Below are positions 51,245 through 59,703 of a stretch of DNA of 64,000 nucleotides, piece after piece. Position 1 is the first letter of the stretch. The number at the start of each line of letters is the position of its first letter. The DNA is taken from the NCBI GenBank assembly GCA_965242505.1, contig OZ251449.1:1488001-1552000 (forward strand), in the 5' to 3' direction. The notes under the pieces were generated by a model that saw only the letters and a list, made by a program, of their open reading frames with translations, searched no databases and was not told where the DNA came from. This stretch comes from UBA2966 sp965242505 (GTDB lineage: Bacteria > Pseudomonadota > Alphaproteobacteria > UBA2966). Made by a program: the position numbers and the translations under genes.

Positions 51245-52285
51245 CTACAGCGCGCCGCCCTTCTTGAGAGCGGCGACGAAATCGTCGAGGCCCTGCTCGG
51301 TGAGAGCCTGCTCGGCAAGCTTGGGATCGTAGGTCCCCTCGGCGTCCTTCCAGGCGCCGACGGCGCCAGCCCGCCACAGCTTCATTTCGGCCTCGGTCGG
51401 CTTGTACCACTCGTCGATGTGCTTCTTGAGCTCGTCCGTCTGTTCCTTCGTCCAGGCCTGGTCCTGGGAACGGGCCTGGCGCGAGAACTCGTCCATGCCG
51501 GCCCGCAGCCACTTCTTCTCGTCGTCCGTCATCGCCTCCCACTGCGGAAGGTCGATGGAGATGTGGTTGCCGCCCCAGAGGCCGCCGACCTCGGTGTAGT
51601 ACTTCTGCACCTCGTACATCTTGTAGACGTACTGCCACGGCACCTGCACGTACTGGCCCTCGACGACGCCCGTCTGAAGGGCCTGATAGGTCTGCGCCCA
51701 GTCGAAGGGCGTGGGGATCGCGCCCCACGTCTTGATCAGCATGTACTCGATCGGGCTCTTGGTCACCCGCATCTTGATGCCCTTGAGATCCTCGGGCACG
51801 TGCACGGAACGGCGCGCGTTGCCGAGATGGCGGAAACCGCCCGACGCGAACACCTCGAAACACCGGTGCTGGGTGGTCTTGGCCGCGACCTCGCACTGCG
51901 CGTCGCCGAGCCAGCCGTCGGAGATCTTGTCGGCCCAGTCGAGGGAACTGAACAGGTACGGAAGGTTGAAGATCGACAGGGCCGTGCTGAAGTTGCCGAA
52001 GTTGGCCGTCGAGCTCGTCCAGAGCGCCAGCAGGCCCTGGTTGGCCTGTTCTCCGCACTTCTGCTCGCTGCAAACGGAGCCGCGATAGTGCGGATCGATG
52101 GCGAGCTTGCCGCCGGAAACTTCCGCGACCTTCGGAACCAGACCCTCTTCCATGGCATCGCCGAGCGGCAGGCCCGGCCGTCCCACGGTGCCGAGCTTGA
52201 GCACCTTCTGGGCGTCGGCGGCGCCGGCGCCGATCGCCACGATCGCCGCGACCGCCGCCGCCATGAACACTGAACGTCTTTGCAT
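51245..52285 (-). CDS. dctP: TRAP solute-binding protein, copy 1
   Basis: 346 aa from ATG 52285 (AGGGGAGGACATCA upstream). Signal peptide MQRRSVFMAAAVAAIVAIGAGAADA, 25 residues. The mature protein shows LKLGTVGRPGLPLGDAMEEG, HYRGSVCSEQKCGEQANQGL, FNLPYLFSSLDWADKISDG, GIKMRVTKSPIEYMLIKTWG and VVEGQYVQVPWQYVYKMYEV, the DctP helix and Arg region. It captures the substrate for DctQM. Copy 2 is about 75-80% similar by eye. Cys pair SEQKC/SVC could form a disulfide. Confidence 0.92.
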   Translation of the reverse strand: MQRRSVFMAAAVAAIVAIGAGAADAQKVLKLGTVGRPGLPLGDAMEEGLVPKVAEVSGGKLAIDPHYRGSVCSEQKCGEQANQGLLALWTSSTANFGNFSTALSIFNLPYLFSSLDWADKISDGWLGDAQCEVAAKTTQHRCFEVFASGGFRHLGNARRSVHVPEDLKGIKMRVTKSPIEYMLIKTWGAIPTPFDWAQTYQALQTGVVEGQYVQVPWQYVYKMYEVQKYYTEVGGLWGGNHISIDLPQWEAMTDDEKKWLRAGMDEFSRQARSQDQAWTKEQTDELKKHIDEWYKPTEAEMKLWRAGAVGAWKDAEGTYDPKLAEQALTEQGLDDFVAALKKGGAL

Positions 52286-52392
52286 TGATGTCCTCCCCTT
52301 CGATAGTTGGACGTTGTCGAGAGGCGCATCCCGCCGATGGCGGCGAAGAGCGCGCCGGTGAACGCCGCGCCGCCGGGCGGCGCGGATGGCGC

Positions 52393-52421
52393 ATAATGGC
52401 ACAGCCGCGCGGATCGATCAA
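52393..52421 (-). promoter_or_regulatory. promoter of dctP copy 1
   Basis: Minus strand TTGATC (52421-52416), 17 bp, CATTAT (52398-52393). The equivalent site of copy 2 (53649-53673) reads TTGACC, only 13 bp, CATCAT: it lacks a GATC and has a poorer -10, so copy 1 is probably the better expressed gene. Confidence 0.5.
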
Positions 52422-52438
52422 TCCACCGGACGCGACGG

Positions 52439-52459
52439 ATGACCATCCCCTCCGCCTGA
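52439..52459 (+). pseudogene. remnant of the 3' end of cassette gene B
   Basis: ATGACCATCCCCTCCGCCTGA matches the last seven codons of the gene at 50886-51194 (ATGACCGTCCCTTCCGCCTGA) at 19 of 21 positions and leads into a copy of the same terminator. It marks the edge of the tandem duplication that created the two dctP genes. Confidence 0.7.
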
Positions 52460-52484
52460 AAAAAGAGGGAGCCGAAGCCCCCTC
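52459..52484 (-). terminator. rho-independent terminator of dctP copy 2
   Basis: GAGGG ... CCCTC hairpin with an inner AGC/GC part and a six-base A-run on the plus strand (TTTTTT on the minus strand). It is a slightly decayed duplicate of the terminator at 51194-51220. Confidence 0.7.
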
Positions 52485-52509
52485 GAGACTGTTCCGCCGG
52501 ACGGCTCGC

Positions 52510-53550
52510 TCAGAGCGCGCCGCCTTTCCTGAGAGCGGCGATGAACGACTCGAGACCCTGCTCCGCCAGAGCTCTCTCGGCCAGCTTGGGATCATAGGCG
52601 CCCTTGGCGTCCGCCCAGGCGCCGACGGCGCCCTCCCGCCACAAGACCATCTCGGCATCGGTGGGCTTGTACCACTCGTCGATCTTTTCCTTGATCTTCT
52701 GGATACCGGCCGCCACCCATTCGGTGTCGAGCCTGCGCGCCATCTCGGAAAAGGCGTCGGTCCCCTCCCTGAGCCACTTCTTCTCGTCGGCCGTGAGAGC
52801 GTCGTACTGGACCAGATCCATGGAGAGGTGATTGCCGCCCCAGGCGCCGCCGACCTCGGTGTAGTACTTCTGCACCTCGTACATCTTGTACAGTTCCTGC
52901 CACGGCACCTGGACGTACTGGCCCTCGACGACGCCCGTCTGCAGGCCCTGATAGAGCTGTAGCCAGTCGTACGGCACGGGGATCGCGCCCCAGGTCTCGA
53001 TCAGGGTGTACTCGATCGGGCTCTTGGTCACGCGGAACTTGATGCCCTTCATGTCCTCGGGCGCGTGCACCGGCCGCGCGGCGTTGCCCAGTTGGCGGAA
53101 CCCGCCCGAGGAAAACACCTCGAAGACCTTGTGCTGGGTCGTCTTCTCGGCCTCTTTGCTTTGGGCCTCACCCAACCAGCTGTCCGAGATCTTGTTCGCC
53201 CAATCCAGGCTGCTGAACAGGTAGGGCAGATCGAAGATCGACAGAGCCGTGCCGAAACTGCCGAAGTTGGCCGTCGAGCTCGACCAGATCGCTATCAGGC
53301 CCTGGTTCGCCTGCTCGCCGCACTTCTGCTCGCCGCAGATCGAGCCGCGATAGTGCCCCTCGATCGTGAGCTGGCCTCCCGAAGCTTTCGCGGTCGTAGG
53401 CACCAGGCCGTCGACCATGGCGTCGCCAAGCGGGACCCCCGGCCGGCCCACGGAGCCGAGCTTGAGCACCTTCTGGGCGTCGGCCGCGCCCGCGCCGACC
53501 GCCACGATCGCCGCGACGGCCGCCGCCATGAAAAGTGAACGCTTTTGCAT
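52510..53550 (-). CDS. dctP: TRAP solute-binding protein, copy 2
   Basis: 346 aa from ATG 53550, signal peptide MQKRSLFMAAAVAAIVAVGAG plus ADA. Same landmarks as copy 1: LKLGSVGRPGVPLGDAMVDG, HYRGSICGEQKCGEQANQGL, FDLPYLFSSLDWANKISDS, GIKFRVTKSPIEYTLIETWG, VVEGQYVQVPWQELYKMYEV. Differences cluster in the ligand-facing helices (for example WYKPTDAEMVLWREG), so the two may bind different ligands for a single permease pair. GGAGG-like AGGGAGGATATCC precedes the start. Confidence 0.92.
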   Translation of the reverse strand: MQKRSLFMAAAVAAIVAVGAGAADAQKVLKLGSVGRPGVPLGDAMVDGLVPTTAKASGGQLTIEGHYRGSICGEQKCGEQANQGLIAIWSSSTANFGSFGTALSIFDLPYLFSSLDWANKISDSWLGEAQSKEAEKTTQHKVFEVFSSGGFRQLGNAARPVHAPEDMKGIKFRVTKSPIEYTLIETWGAIPVPYDWLQLYQGLQTGVVEGQYVQVPWQELYKMYEVQKYYTEVGGAWGGNHLSMDLVQYDALTADEKKWLREGTDAFSEMARRLDTEWVAAGIQKIKEKIDEWYKPTDAEMVLWREGAVGAWADAKGAYDPKLAERALAEQGLESFIAALRKGGAL

Positions 53551-53706
53551 GGATATCCTCCCTTCGACTGGTTGGGCGTTGCCGAGAGACGCACCCCGCC
53601 GTTGGCGGAGAAGAGTGCGCCGGCGAACGCCGCGCCACTGGACGGCGCATGATGGCACAGGCGCGCGGGTCAATCCAGCGTTCGGGCGCCGGGGGCGTAT
53701 TCGCCC

Positions 53707-54018
53707 TTACGCCCTCGTCAGCACATCGACGATTCGATCGATACCGCTATTGACGATATAGCCGACGATCCCTCCGACAACGACGACCGCCCCGGCCGCG
53801 AACGCCAAGAGGTGCGTTATCCTCGACAGGGACTTCTTCTGGTCCCCGATGTCGGACTTCAGCGTTTCAATCGCTTCCTGTAACCTGCCTACGTCTCCGG
53901 CCAGTTGATGCAGCTGTTGGAGGATCCAACTGTGCTCCGGATACGGAAACGAACGATCGGGAGTTCCAACCGCCGGCCGCGTCGGGCTGGAGAGTTCCGC
54001 TTGATCCCGTTCGGTCAT
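53707..54018 (-). CDS. cassette 2, coiled-coil membrane protein B
   Basis: 103 aa from ATG 54018, whose first bases overlap the stop of gene A (ATGA). Pro/Ser-rich start, coiled coil (QLHQLAGDVGRLQEAIETL, KSDIGDQKKSLSRI) and one TM helix (LLAFAAGAVVVVGGIVGYIV) near the C-terminus. Sequence identity to cassette 1 B is low but the architecture is the same. Function unknown. Confidence 0.75.
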   Translation of the reverse strand: MTERDQAELSSPTRPAVGTPDRSFPYPEHSWILQQLHQLAGDVGRLQEAIETLKSDIGDQKKSLSRITHLLAFAAGAVVVVGGIVGYIVNSGIDRIVDVLTRA

Positions 54019-54284
54019 TCCTTCAACTCCAGCCACTCCCACATGGCCTTCCGGTCGAAGCCAGTGTAGTTGGAAAGACGGAACACGACCCCGGTTCCGT
54101 TCGACTCCCCGCCCTTACCCGCATACAGACCAAGCTGCCTGGCAAGCTCCTCGGTTGTCTTGTCGGCATTCACCAACCAGGCGCTGTTCTCCCGGAATAC
54201 GAAGAAATCCTCCGGATACTTGGACGTGATCCTCTCCTGAAGGCCCGGCGCGTCGCCCTCCGTGCAGACCAGGTAAATCGCCAT
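54015..54284 (-). CDS. cassette 2, ~90-aa soluble protein A
   Basis: 89 aa: MAIYLVCTEGDAPGLQERIT, KYPEDFFVFRENSAWLVNAD, GTGVVFRLSNYTGFDRKAMW then EWLELKE. Clearly homologous to the protein at 50617-50889, especially in the C-terminal third. It has its own -10 TATAAT and GGAGGAGG ribosome site (11 bases from the ATG), so the cassette is transcribed independently of dctP. Confidence 0.8.
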   Translation of the reverse strand: MAIYLVCTEGDAPGLQERITSKYPEDFFVFRENSAWLVNADKTTEELARQLGLYAGKGGESNGTGVVFRLSNYTGFDRKAMWEWLELKE

Positions 54285-54318
54285 GGAAGACAGTTCCTCC
54301 TCCGACCGACCAGTCTCT

Positions 54319-54345
54319 ATTATACGGCGAAACGCGCCGCGTCCA
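54319..54345 (-). promoter_or_regulatory. promoter of cassette 2
   Basis: Minus-strand -10 TATAAT (54324-54319), a perfect hexamer, 35 bases before the ATG. The best -35 is TGGACG (54345-54340) at a short 15-bp spacing. Confidence 0.5.
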
Positions 54346-54449
54346 CGACTTCCAGTCCGAAACCTCGCGACGGCACCGTATGACCATGAAGCCCGACCAG
54401 CAATCGAAGGGGCAGCCGGCGTCGTCGACGCCCGGTCGCCGCCATAGCG

Positions 54450-55829
54450 CTATCCGTCCTGGAACCGGCGCCACGCGTACACGGCGCGCTGGCCGAGGCG
54501 CCGGAAGGGGGCGAGCGGATACCTGGGCATCGGGCGTTCCAGCGCCGCGGGAACGTTCGCCTCGCCGCCGCCGATCCGATCGGCGAGCAACGAGCCGAAA
54601 TGCAGGGCCGGGGCGACGCCCGTCCCGCAGTATCCGAGCGAGAACCAGACGTCCGGATGTCCGTCCAGACGATGGACGTGCGGCATCGCGTCGAACGGGA
54701 GACAGACCCATCCCGCCCAGTAGTAGTCGGCCGTCAGCCCCGAAAGCGGCGGAAACTTCTTCCGCAACGCCTCGAGCAACCGCCGCCGCCACCCGGGATG
54801 GTCGACGGCGCGTTCGTCGATGGGACCGCGGCCGCCGATCATGACGCGGTCGTCCGGCAGGCGGCGGTAGTAGAGAAGCAGGCGCCGCGTGTCCGCGACC
54901 GGCGCGGTCGAGCGGAAGTCGGTCTCCGCCTTCTCGTTCGCCGTCATCGGACGGGTCACGACGACGCAGGAGAGCACCGGCAGCGTCCGCGCCTTCAGGG
55001 CCGGATGCAGGGAGTCGCCGGTGTAGCCGTTGGTGGCGACGACCACATGCCTGGCGCGCACCCGCGCCCTCGGGGTTTCGACCACGTATCCGGAACCGTC
55101 CGCCCGCCAGCCGGAGACCGGACTCGCCCGATGCGCCGCGGCGCCCGCGTCCCGCGCCAGACGCAGAACCCCCTGGGCGAGCTTCAGGGGATGCACCGCG
55201 AACCCGTCGGGAAACCGCAGGGCCGCGAAGGCCTCGGCGCTCCGGAAGCAGTCCTTCTCGACGTCCCCGGCATCGAGAAGCTCCGCCCCGTACCCGAAGG
55301 TCCCGGTGAGCAGCCGATGGTCCGCCTCCAGACCGGCGACGGCGGCCGGACGGTGCGCCACGCGCAGCAGGCCGACGTCCTGCAGGTCGCAGTCGATGCC
55401 GCCGTCCGCGATCAGGGACCGGACCGTGCCGAGGGCCGCGAGCTGCTCGTCGAACAGCTCCCTGGCGCCGTCCTCGCCCCAGCGCCCGCGCCATTCCCGC
55501 AACGGAACGCGCCCGATGCCGGGGCGGACGTTGCCGCCGTTGCGGCCGCTGCAACCCCAGCCGGGCGCGTTGGCCTCCAGCACGACGACGTCGGCGCCGT
55601 GGTTTCCGGCAAGGCGATAGGCGCAGCTCAGGCCGGTGTATCCGCCGCCGACGATCGCGACGTCCGCGTCGCGGTCCTCGACGAGAACGCCGTCGTCTTC
55701 CGGTCGCGGGCCGGCCGTCGCCGCCCAGTAGCTGTCGGGGAAGGGCCGCCCCTCTCCGGGGCCCCGGTCCTTCAAGGGGTCGCGCGACACGGTTCCGGCC
55801 GGGAGGCGCGATCCGCCGCCGTCGGGCAT
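54450..55829 (-). CDS. FAD-dependent amine oxidoreductase (PuuB/OrdL-like)
   Basis: 459 aa. The N-terminal region before the FAD site is long (about 55 aa, with PDSYWAATAGPRPE, typical of gamma-glutamylputrescine oxidases). VAIVGGGYTGLSCAYRLA binds FAD, GCSGRNGGNVRPGIG is the DAO-type loop, and HVVVATNGYTGDSLHPAL and WAGWVCLPFDAMPHVHRL follow. It should oxidise a secondary or primary amine or an N-methyl amino acid with FAD. It is 18 bases downstream of the HyuAB pair on the same strand, so an N-methylated hydantoin or creatinine-like substrate is an attractive but unproven link. Confidence 0.9.
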   Translation of the reverse strand: MPDGGGSRLPAGTVSRDPLKDRGPGEGRPFPDSYWAATAGPRPEDDGVLVEDRDADVAIVGGGYTGLSCAYRLAGNHGADVVVLEANAPGWGCSGRNGGNVRPGIGRVPLREWRGRWGEDGARELFDEQLAALGTVRSLIADGGIDCDLQDVGLLRVAHRPAAVAGLEADHRLLTGTFGYGAELLDAGDVEKDCFRSAEAFAALRFPDGFAVHPLKLAQGVLRLARDAGAAAHRASPVSGWRADGSGYVVETPRARVRARHVVVATNGYTGDSLHPALKARTLPVLSCVVVTRPMTANEKAETDFRSTAPVADTRRLLLYYRRLPDDRVMIGGRGPIDERAVDHPGWRRRLLEALRKKFPPLSGLTADYYWAGWVCLPFDAMPHVHRLDGHPDVWFSLGYCGTGVAPALHFGSLLADRIGGGEANVPAALERPMPRYPLAPFRRLGQRAVYAWRRFQDG

Positions 55830-55847
55830 GGCGATGGGAGGCGCGGC

Positions 55848-57500
55848 CTATTCCGCGGCGTGGGCCATCGGCGGAGTCGCCAGCCCCGACTCCAGGTCCA
55901 TGCGCAGACGGTCCGCCGTCCGCTCCGCCGGGTCGCCGTAACCGCCGCCGCCGCTGGTCTCGGTGACCAGGACGTCCCCGCGATCGAGCCGGAGGCTGGT
56001 CTTGGAGGCCACCGGCGCCCGGTCGCCGTTCCTCCGGACGATCCAGGTGCGCGCCAGGTCGCCCGGTTCGCCGCCGAAGGCGCCGTCCGGCGCGATGCGG
56101 TAGCGGTCCGAGTAATGGGCCAGCGTGACGTCGTCGGCGAGGATCTCGAACCGGCGGCGCAACCCGTTCCCGCCGCGGAATTTTCCGCGGCCGCCGGAAT
56201 CCGGCCGCAGCGCGTATTCGGCGACGCGGAAGAAGTCGTACTGCCTGTCCAGGGACTCGACGGGGATGTTGCTGCAGTTCGACAGCGGGCCGTCGATGCC
56301 GTCGCCGCCGTCGGAGCCGGGCCCCGCGCCGTAGCCGCCGCCGTAGATCTCCAGGTAGATGCCGTACTTGCCGTCTACCAGCCGGCTCATGCAGATGGAA
56401 TGGGTGGTGTCGAACCCGGTGGCGATGACCTTGTCGGGAACGGCCTCGGACAGAGCCTTCACGACCGCGTCGAAGGCCCGGAAGGCGGGGATCATGCGCG
56501 CCCGCACGGGCGCCGGCGGCCTGGGATTGAGCAGGCTTCCGTAAGGGGCGGTCACCGAGATCGGCCTCGCCAGACCCTGGTTGAACGGGATGTCGGGCGA
56601 GCTCGCCACCGCCTTGACCGCCGCCAGCGCGGCCGACACCGTCGAGGCGAAGGGGCAGTTCAGGTTGAGCAGGACCTGATCCGCGGTGCCCGCGAAGTCG
56701 ACCGAGACGTCGTCGCCCTCGACCGTCACGGTCGCCCTGACGGGCAGCGGCTCGGAACCGATCCCGTCGTCGTCGACGGCATCCTCCCCGCGATAGACGC
56801 CGTCCGGAATCTCGGCGATGGCCGCCCTCATGCGCCGCTCCGAATAGGCGAGATGGGAGTCCATGACGGACAGGACGGTCTCCGCGCCGTACCGCGCGCA
56901 GAGCTGCCGAACCCGCTCGCCGCCGATGGCGTTGGCCGCGAACTGCGCGTTGAAGTCGCCGATGGTCAGCTCCGGCACGCGGATGTTGGCCGCGATCAGG
57001 CGCTCGAACGATCCGCCGTTCCAGTCGCGCTCCATGTTGTAGCGCGACGGCGGAACGATGAGCCCTTCCTGATGGACGTCGGTGGCGTCCGGGTTCATGC
57101 CGGGCGCGCCGCCGCCGAGGTCGAGGTGATGGGCCACGCTGGCGCTGAAGCCGATCAACGTTCCCTCGAAGAAGATCGGCGAGAAGATGAACACGTCCGG
57201 CAGGTGCTGGCCGCCCTCGAACGGGCTGTTGTTGATGTAGAAATCGCCCTCTTCCAGCTCGTCCGGCGGGACGACCTCCGCGCAGGGCCTGAACGTGGCG
57301 CCGAGGGGGCCGAGCTGCATCGGGATCAACTCCGCCTGCGCCACCACGTTCCCGCGCCGGTCCAGCAGCGCGGCCGATCCGTCGCTCGCCTCGCGCAGGA
57401 TGGTCGAGTAGGCGGAGCGGATCAACTTCACGCCCATTTCCCGGGCCGAGGCCACCAGGCCCTGGCCGATCACCGCTCGATCTATGGGGTCCACGTTCAT
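55848..57500 (-). CDS. hyuB: hydantoinase B / N-methylhydantoinase-type subunit
   Basis: 550 aa. DRAVIGQGLVASAREMGVKL, RGNVVAQAELIPMQLG, DELEEGDFYINNSPFEGGQH, SVAHHLDLGGGAPG and the C-terminal VLVTETSGGGGYGDP match the HyuB family throughout. It follows HyuA by four bases, so they form one complex. Start ATG 57500. Confidence 0.92.
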   Translation of the reverse strand: MNVDPIDRAVIGQGLVASAREMGVKLIRSAYSTILREASDGSAALLDRRGNVVAQAELIPMQLGPLGATFRPCAEVVPPDELEEGDFYINNSPFEGGQHLPDVFIFSPIFFEGTLIGFSASVAHHLDLGGGAPGMNPDATDVHQEGLIVPPSRYNMERDWNGGSFERLIAANIRVPELTIGDFNAQFAANAIGGERVRQLCARYGAETVLSVMDSHLAYSERRMRAAIAEIPDGVYRGEDAVDDDGIGSEPLPVRATVTVEGDDVSVDFAGTADQVLLNLNCPFASTVSAALAAVKAVASSPDIPFNQGLARPISVTAPYGSLLNPRPPAPVRARMIPAFRAFDAVVKALSEAVPDKVIATGFDTTHSICMSRLVDGKYGIYLEIYGGGYGAGPGSDGGDGIDGPLSNCSNIPVESLDRQYDFFRVAEYALRPDSGGRGKFRGGNGLRRRFEILADDVTLAHYSDRYRIAPDGAFGGEPGDLARTWIVRRNGDRAPVASKTSLRLDRGDVLVTETSGGGGYGDPAERTADRLRMDLESGLATPPMAHAAE

Positions 57501-57504
57501 CTGC

Positions 57505-59520
57505 CTATCCGATCCTCCGGATGATGAGGTTGTCGTGCTCGTCCGGGCCGCCGGCCCAGCCTCCCGGCGCGTAGATTGTAGACGTTTCGTCCGCGACGAG
57601 CGCGGGGCCCGCGATCTCCGATCCGGGCCCGAGGGCCGACCGGCTCATCACGGCGCAGGCGGTCCGCTCGCCGCGGTCGAAGACGCTGCCTTCCGTCGAG
57701 AAGGGCTCCATGCCGCGTCCCTCCGCCAGGGTCGGAACGGGCCCGGGAGGCGCCGAGACGCCGAGGCGGAACGACACGATCTCCACCCGCTGGCGCCCGG
57801 CGTCGCCGAAGGCGAACACCCGGTGGTGCGCCGCGACGAACGATTCGAGCAGGGTCTCGGCCTTCAGATCCTCCAGGGCCGCCTCCTCCAGCGTCACCGG
57901 GATCTCGAACGCCTGGCCGACGAAACGCATCTCCAGCGCGCAGGTGAACGCCAGCCCCTCGACGAGGCCGAGCGCCGCGAACGCCTCGACGGCGCGGCCC
58001 TTCATGGCCGCGAAGACCTCGCGAACCGTGTCGGCGACGCCTCCCTCGACGATCAGGTGGCGGGTGTAGCTGTCGTAGCGCAGGAAATCCGCGGCCAGCA
58101 GTCCGAAGGCCGAGAGGACGCCGGCGTTGGGCGGCACCACGACGGTCCCGATCTCCAGCTCCTCGGCGACGCGCGCCGCGTGAAGCGGGCCGGCGCCGCC
58201 GAAGGGGACGAGAACGTAGTCCCTGGGGTCGCGCCCGCGCTCGGTCGACACCAGCTGGATGGCGCGGACGATGTTGGCGTCGGCGACGCGCAGGGCGGCG
58301 TCCGCCATCTCCTCGAGGCTCATTCCGAACCGCTCCGCCAAGGGGGTCAGCGCCGCTTCCGACCTGTCGCGGTCCAGGGACATGCGCCCGCCGACGAAGG
58401 CCGCCGCCTTCAGCGTGCCGCGCAACAGATGCGCGTCGGTGACGGCCGGCAGAGTTCCGCCGCGTCCGTAACAGGCCGGCCCCGGGTCGGCGCCCGTCGA
58501 CTCGGGACCGACGCGGAGCATGCCCCCGTCGTCGACCCAGACGATGGAGCCGCCCCCCGCCCCGATGGTCGCGATGTCGATCACCGGGGCGCGCACCGGC
58601 AACCCGTTGATCTCCGTCTCGGTCGACAGGTCGGGCTTGCCGCCGCGCACCAGGCACACGTCGGTGCTGGTGCCCCCCATGTCGAGCGTGACGATGTCGT
58701 CGAAACCGGAGACGCCGGCTTGCCGAACGGCCCCCATCACCCCCGCCGCCGGCCCCGAGTACAGGCACGCGATGGCGTTGCGGCGGATGCCTTCGGTCGG
58801 CAGGCGGCCGCCGTTCGACTGCATGATCGAGAAGTTGCGTGTGAAGCCGCGCGACCCGAGCTCCGCCTCCAGCCGCGAGACGTAGGAATCGATGACCGGC
58901 TGCACGTACGCCGACAGTGTGGTCGTCGTCGCCCGCTCGTATTCGCGGAACTCCCGGGTCACCTCGGCCGAATGGGTGACGAAGACGCCCGGATGCTCCC
59001 GGCGGATCAGGGCGGCCACCCGCTCCTCGTGATCCGGGTTGGCGTAGGAGTTGAGGAAGCAGATGGCGACGGCGCCGTAGGCGCCGCCCGACAGCGCCGA
59101 CCGCGCGACCCGCCCCGCGGCCTCCATGTCCAGGGGCGTGACGACCTCTCCGTCGGCGTCGATTCGCTCCACGATCTCGAAGGAGTCCGCGCGTCCGACC
59201 ACCGGCTCGGGCTTCTGGTAGAACAGATCGTAGATCCGCTTGCGGTCGTGGCGCTGAAGCAGCAGCAGATCGCGGAAACCGGCGGTCACGAAGAAGGCGA
59301 CCCGGGCGCCCTTGCGCTCGAGGATGGCGTTGGTCGCCACCGTCGAGCCGTGCACGAGATCCTCGATCTCGTCGAACCGGACGTCGGCGGCGGCGAGCGC
59401 CGCGAGCGCGCCCTCGTCGGGGCGCGCCGGCGTGCTCGGCACCTTGGCGACGACGACCCGCCCCCGGTCGATGGCGACGAGGTCCGTGAACGTGCCGCCG
59501 ACTTCGATCCCCACTCGCAA
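57505..59520 (-). CDS. hyuA: hydantoinase A / N-methylhydantoinase-type ATPase subunit
   Basis: 671 aa. MRVGIEVGGTFTDLVAIDRG, HGSTVATNAILERKGARVAF, SGPAAGVMGAVRQAG, VTLDMGGTSTDVCLVRGG, GAGGGSIVWVDDGG, GADPGPACYGRGG and VPFGGAGPLHAARVAEELE are all present. TTG 59520, six bases after GGGGAGG, is the best start (the family begins exactly here); a GTG two codons later is also possible. It forms a complete AB pair, unlike the other two hydantoinase loci of the window. Confidence 0.93.
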   Translation of the reverse strand: MRVGIEVGGTFTDLVAIDRGRVVVAKVPSTPARPDEGALAALAAADVRFDEIEDLVHGSTVATNAILERKGARVAFFVTAGFRDLLLLQRHDRKRIYDLFYQKPEPVVGRADSFEIVERIDADGEVVTPLDMEAAGRVARSALSGGAYGAVAICFLNSYANPDHEERVAALIRREHPGVFVTHSAEVTREFREYERATTTTLSAYVQPVIDSYVSRLEAELGSRGFTRNFSIMQSNGGRLPTEGIRRNAIACLYSGPAAGVMGAVRQAGVSGFDDIVTLDMGGTSTDVCLVRGGKPDLSTETEINGLPVRAPVIDIATIGAGGGSIVWVDDGGMLRVGPESTGADPGPACYGRGGTLPAVTDAHLLRGTLKAAAFVGGRMSLDRDRSEAALTPLAERFGMSLEEMADAALRVADANIVRAIQLVSTERGRDPRDYVLVPFGGAGPLHAARVAEELEIGTVVVPPNAGVLSAFGLLAADFLRYDSYTRHLIVEGGVADTVREVFAAMKGRAVEAFAALGLVEGLAFTCALEMRFVGQAFEIPVTLEEAALEDLKAETLLESFVAAHHRVFAFGDAGRQRVEIVSFRLGVSAPPGPVPTLAEGRGMEPFSTEGSVFDRGERTACAVMSRSALGPGSEIAGPALVADETSTIYAPGGWAGGPDEHDNLIIRRIG

Positions 59521-59602
59521 CTCGGGCCTCCCCGTCCTGGTCCGGCGCGCTCCCGACGGAAGGTGCCGCGCCGCGCAATTATACAGGAAGCAGGAGCGCC
59601 GC

Positions 59603-59703
59603 GAGGCGACGGGGCGCCGCAGGGTCCGTTCGCGCTCCCCCCTGCCAGGGAGAGGGAGAAAGAGGGGGAGGTCGGGAGGGGGGCGGACCGCGGCCCCGCT
59701 ACG
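59603..59703 (+). repeat. dispersed repeat, central part
   Basis: GCGACGGGGCGCCGCAGGG, TCGCGCTCCCCCCTGCCAGG and GGTCGGGAGGGGGGCGGACC with CCCCGCTACGCC. Both terminal repeats are absent. It overlaps the last codons of lolD by five bases and fills the gap to hyuA. Confidence 0.75.

Larger units (their letters stand above)
52439..53673 (-). repeat. second unit of a ~1.25-kb tandem duplication (dctP)
   Basis: Units 51174-52421 and 52439-53673 share, in order, the cassette-gene tail, the terminator, the complete dctP gene and the upstream GCGCCGGTGAACGCCGCGCC region with the promoter. The divergence of protein and promoter shows the duplication is old. Confidence 0.8.
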
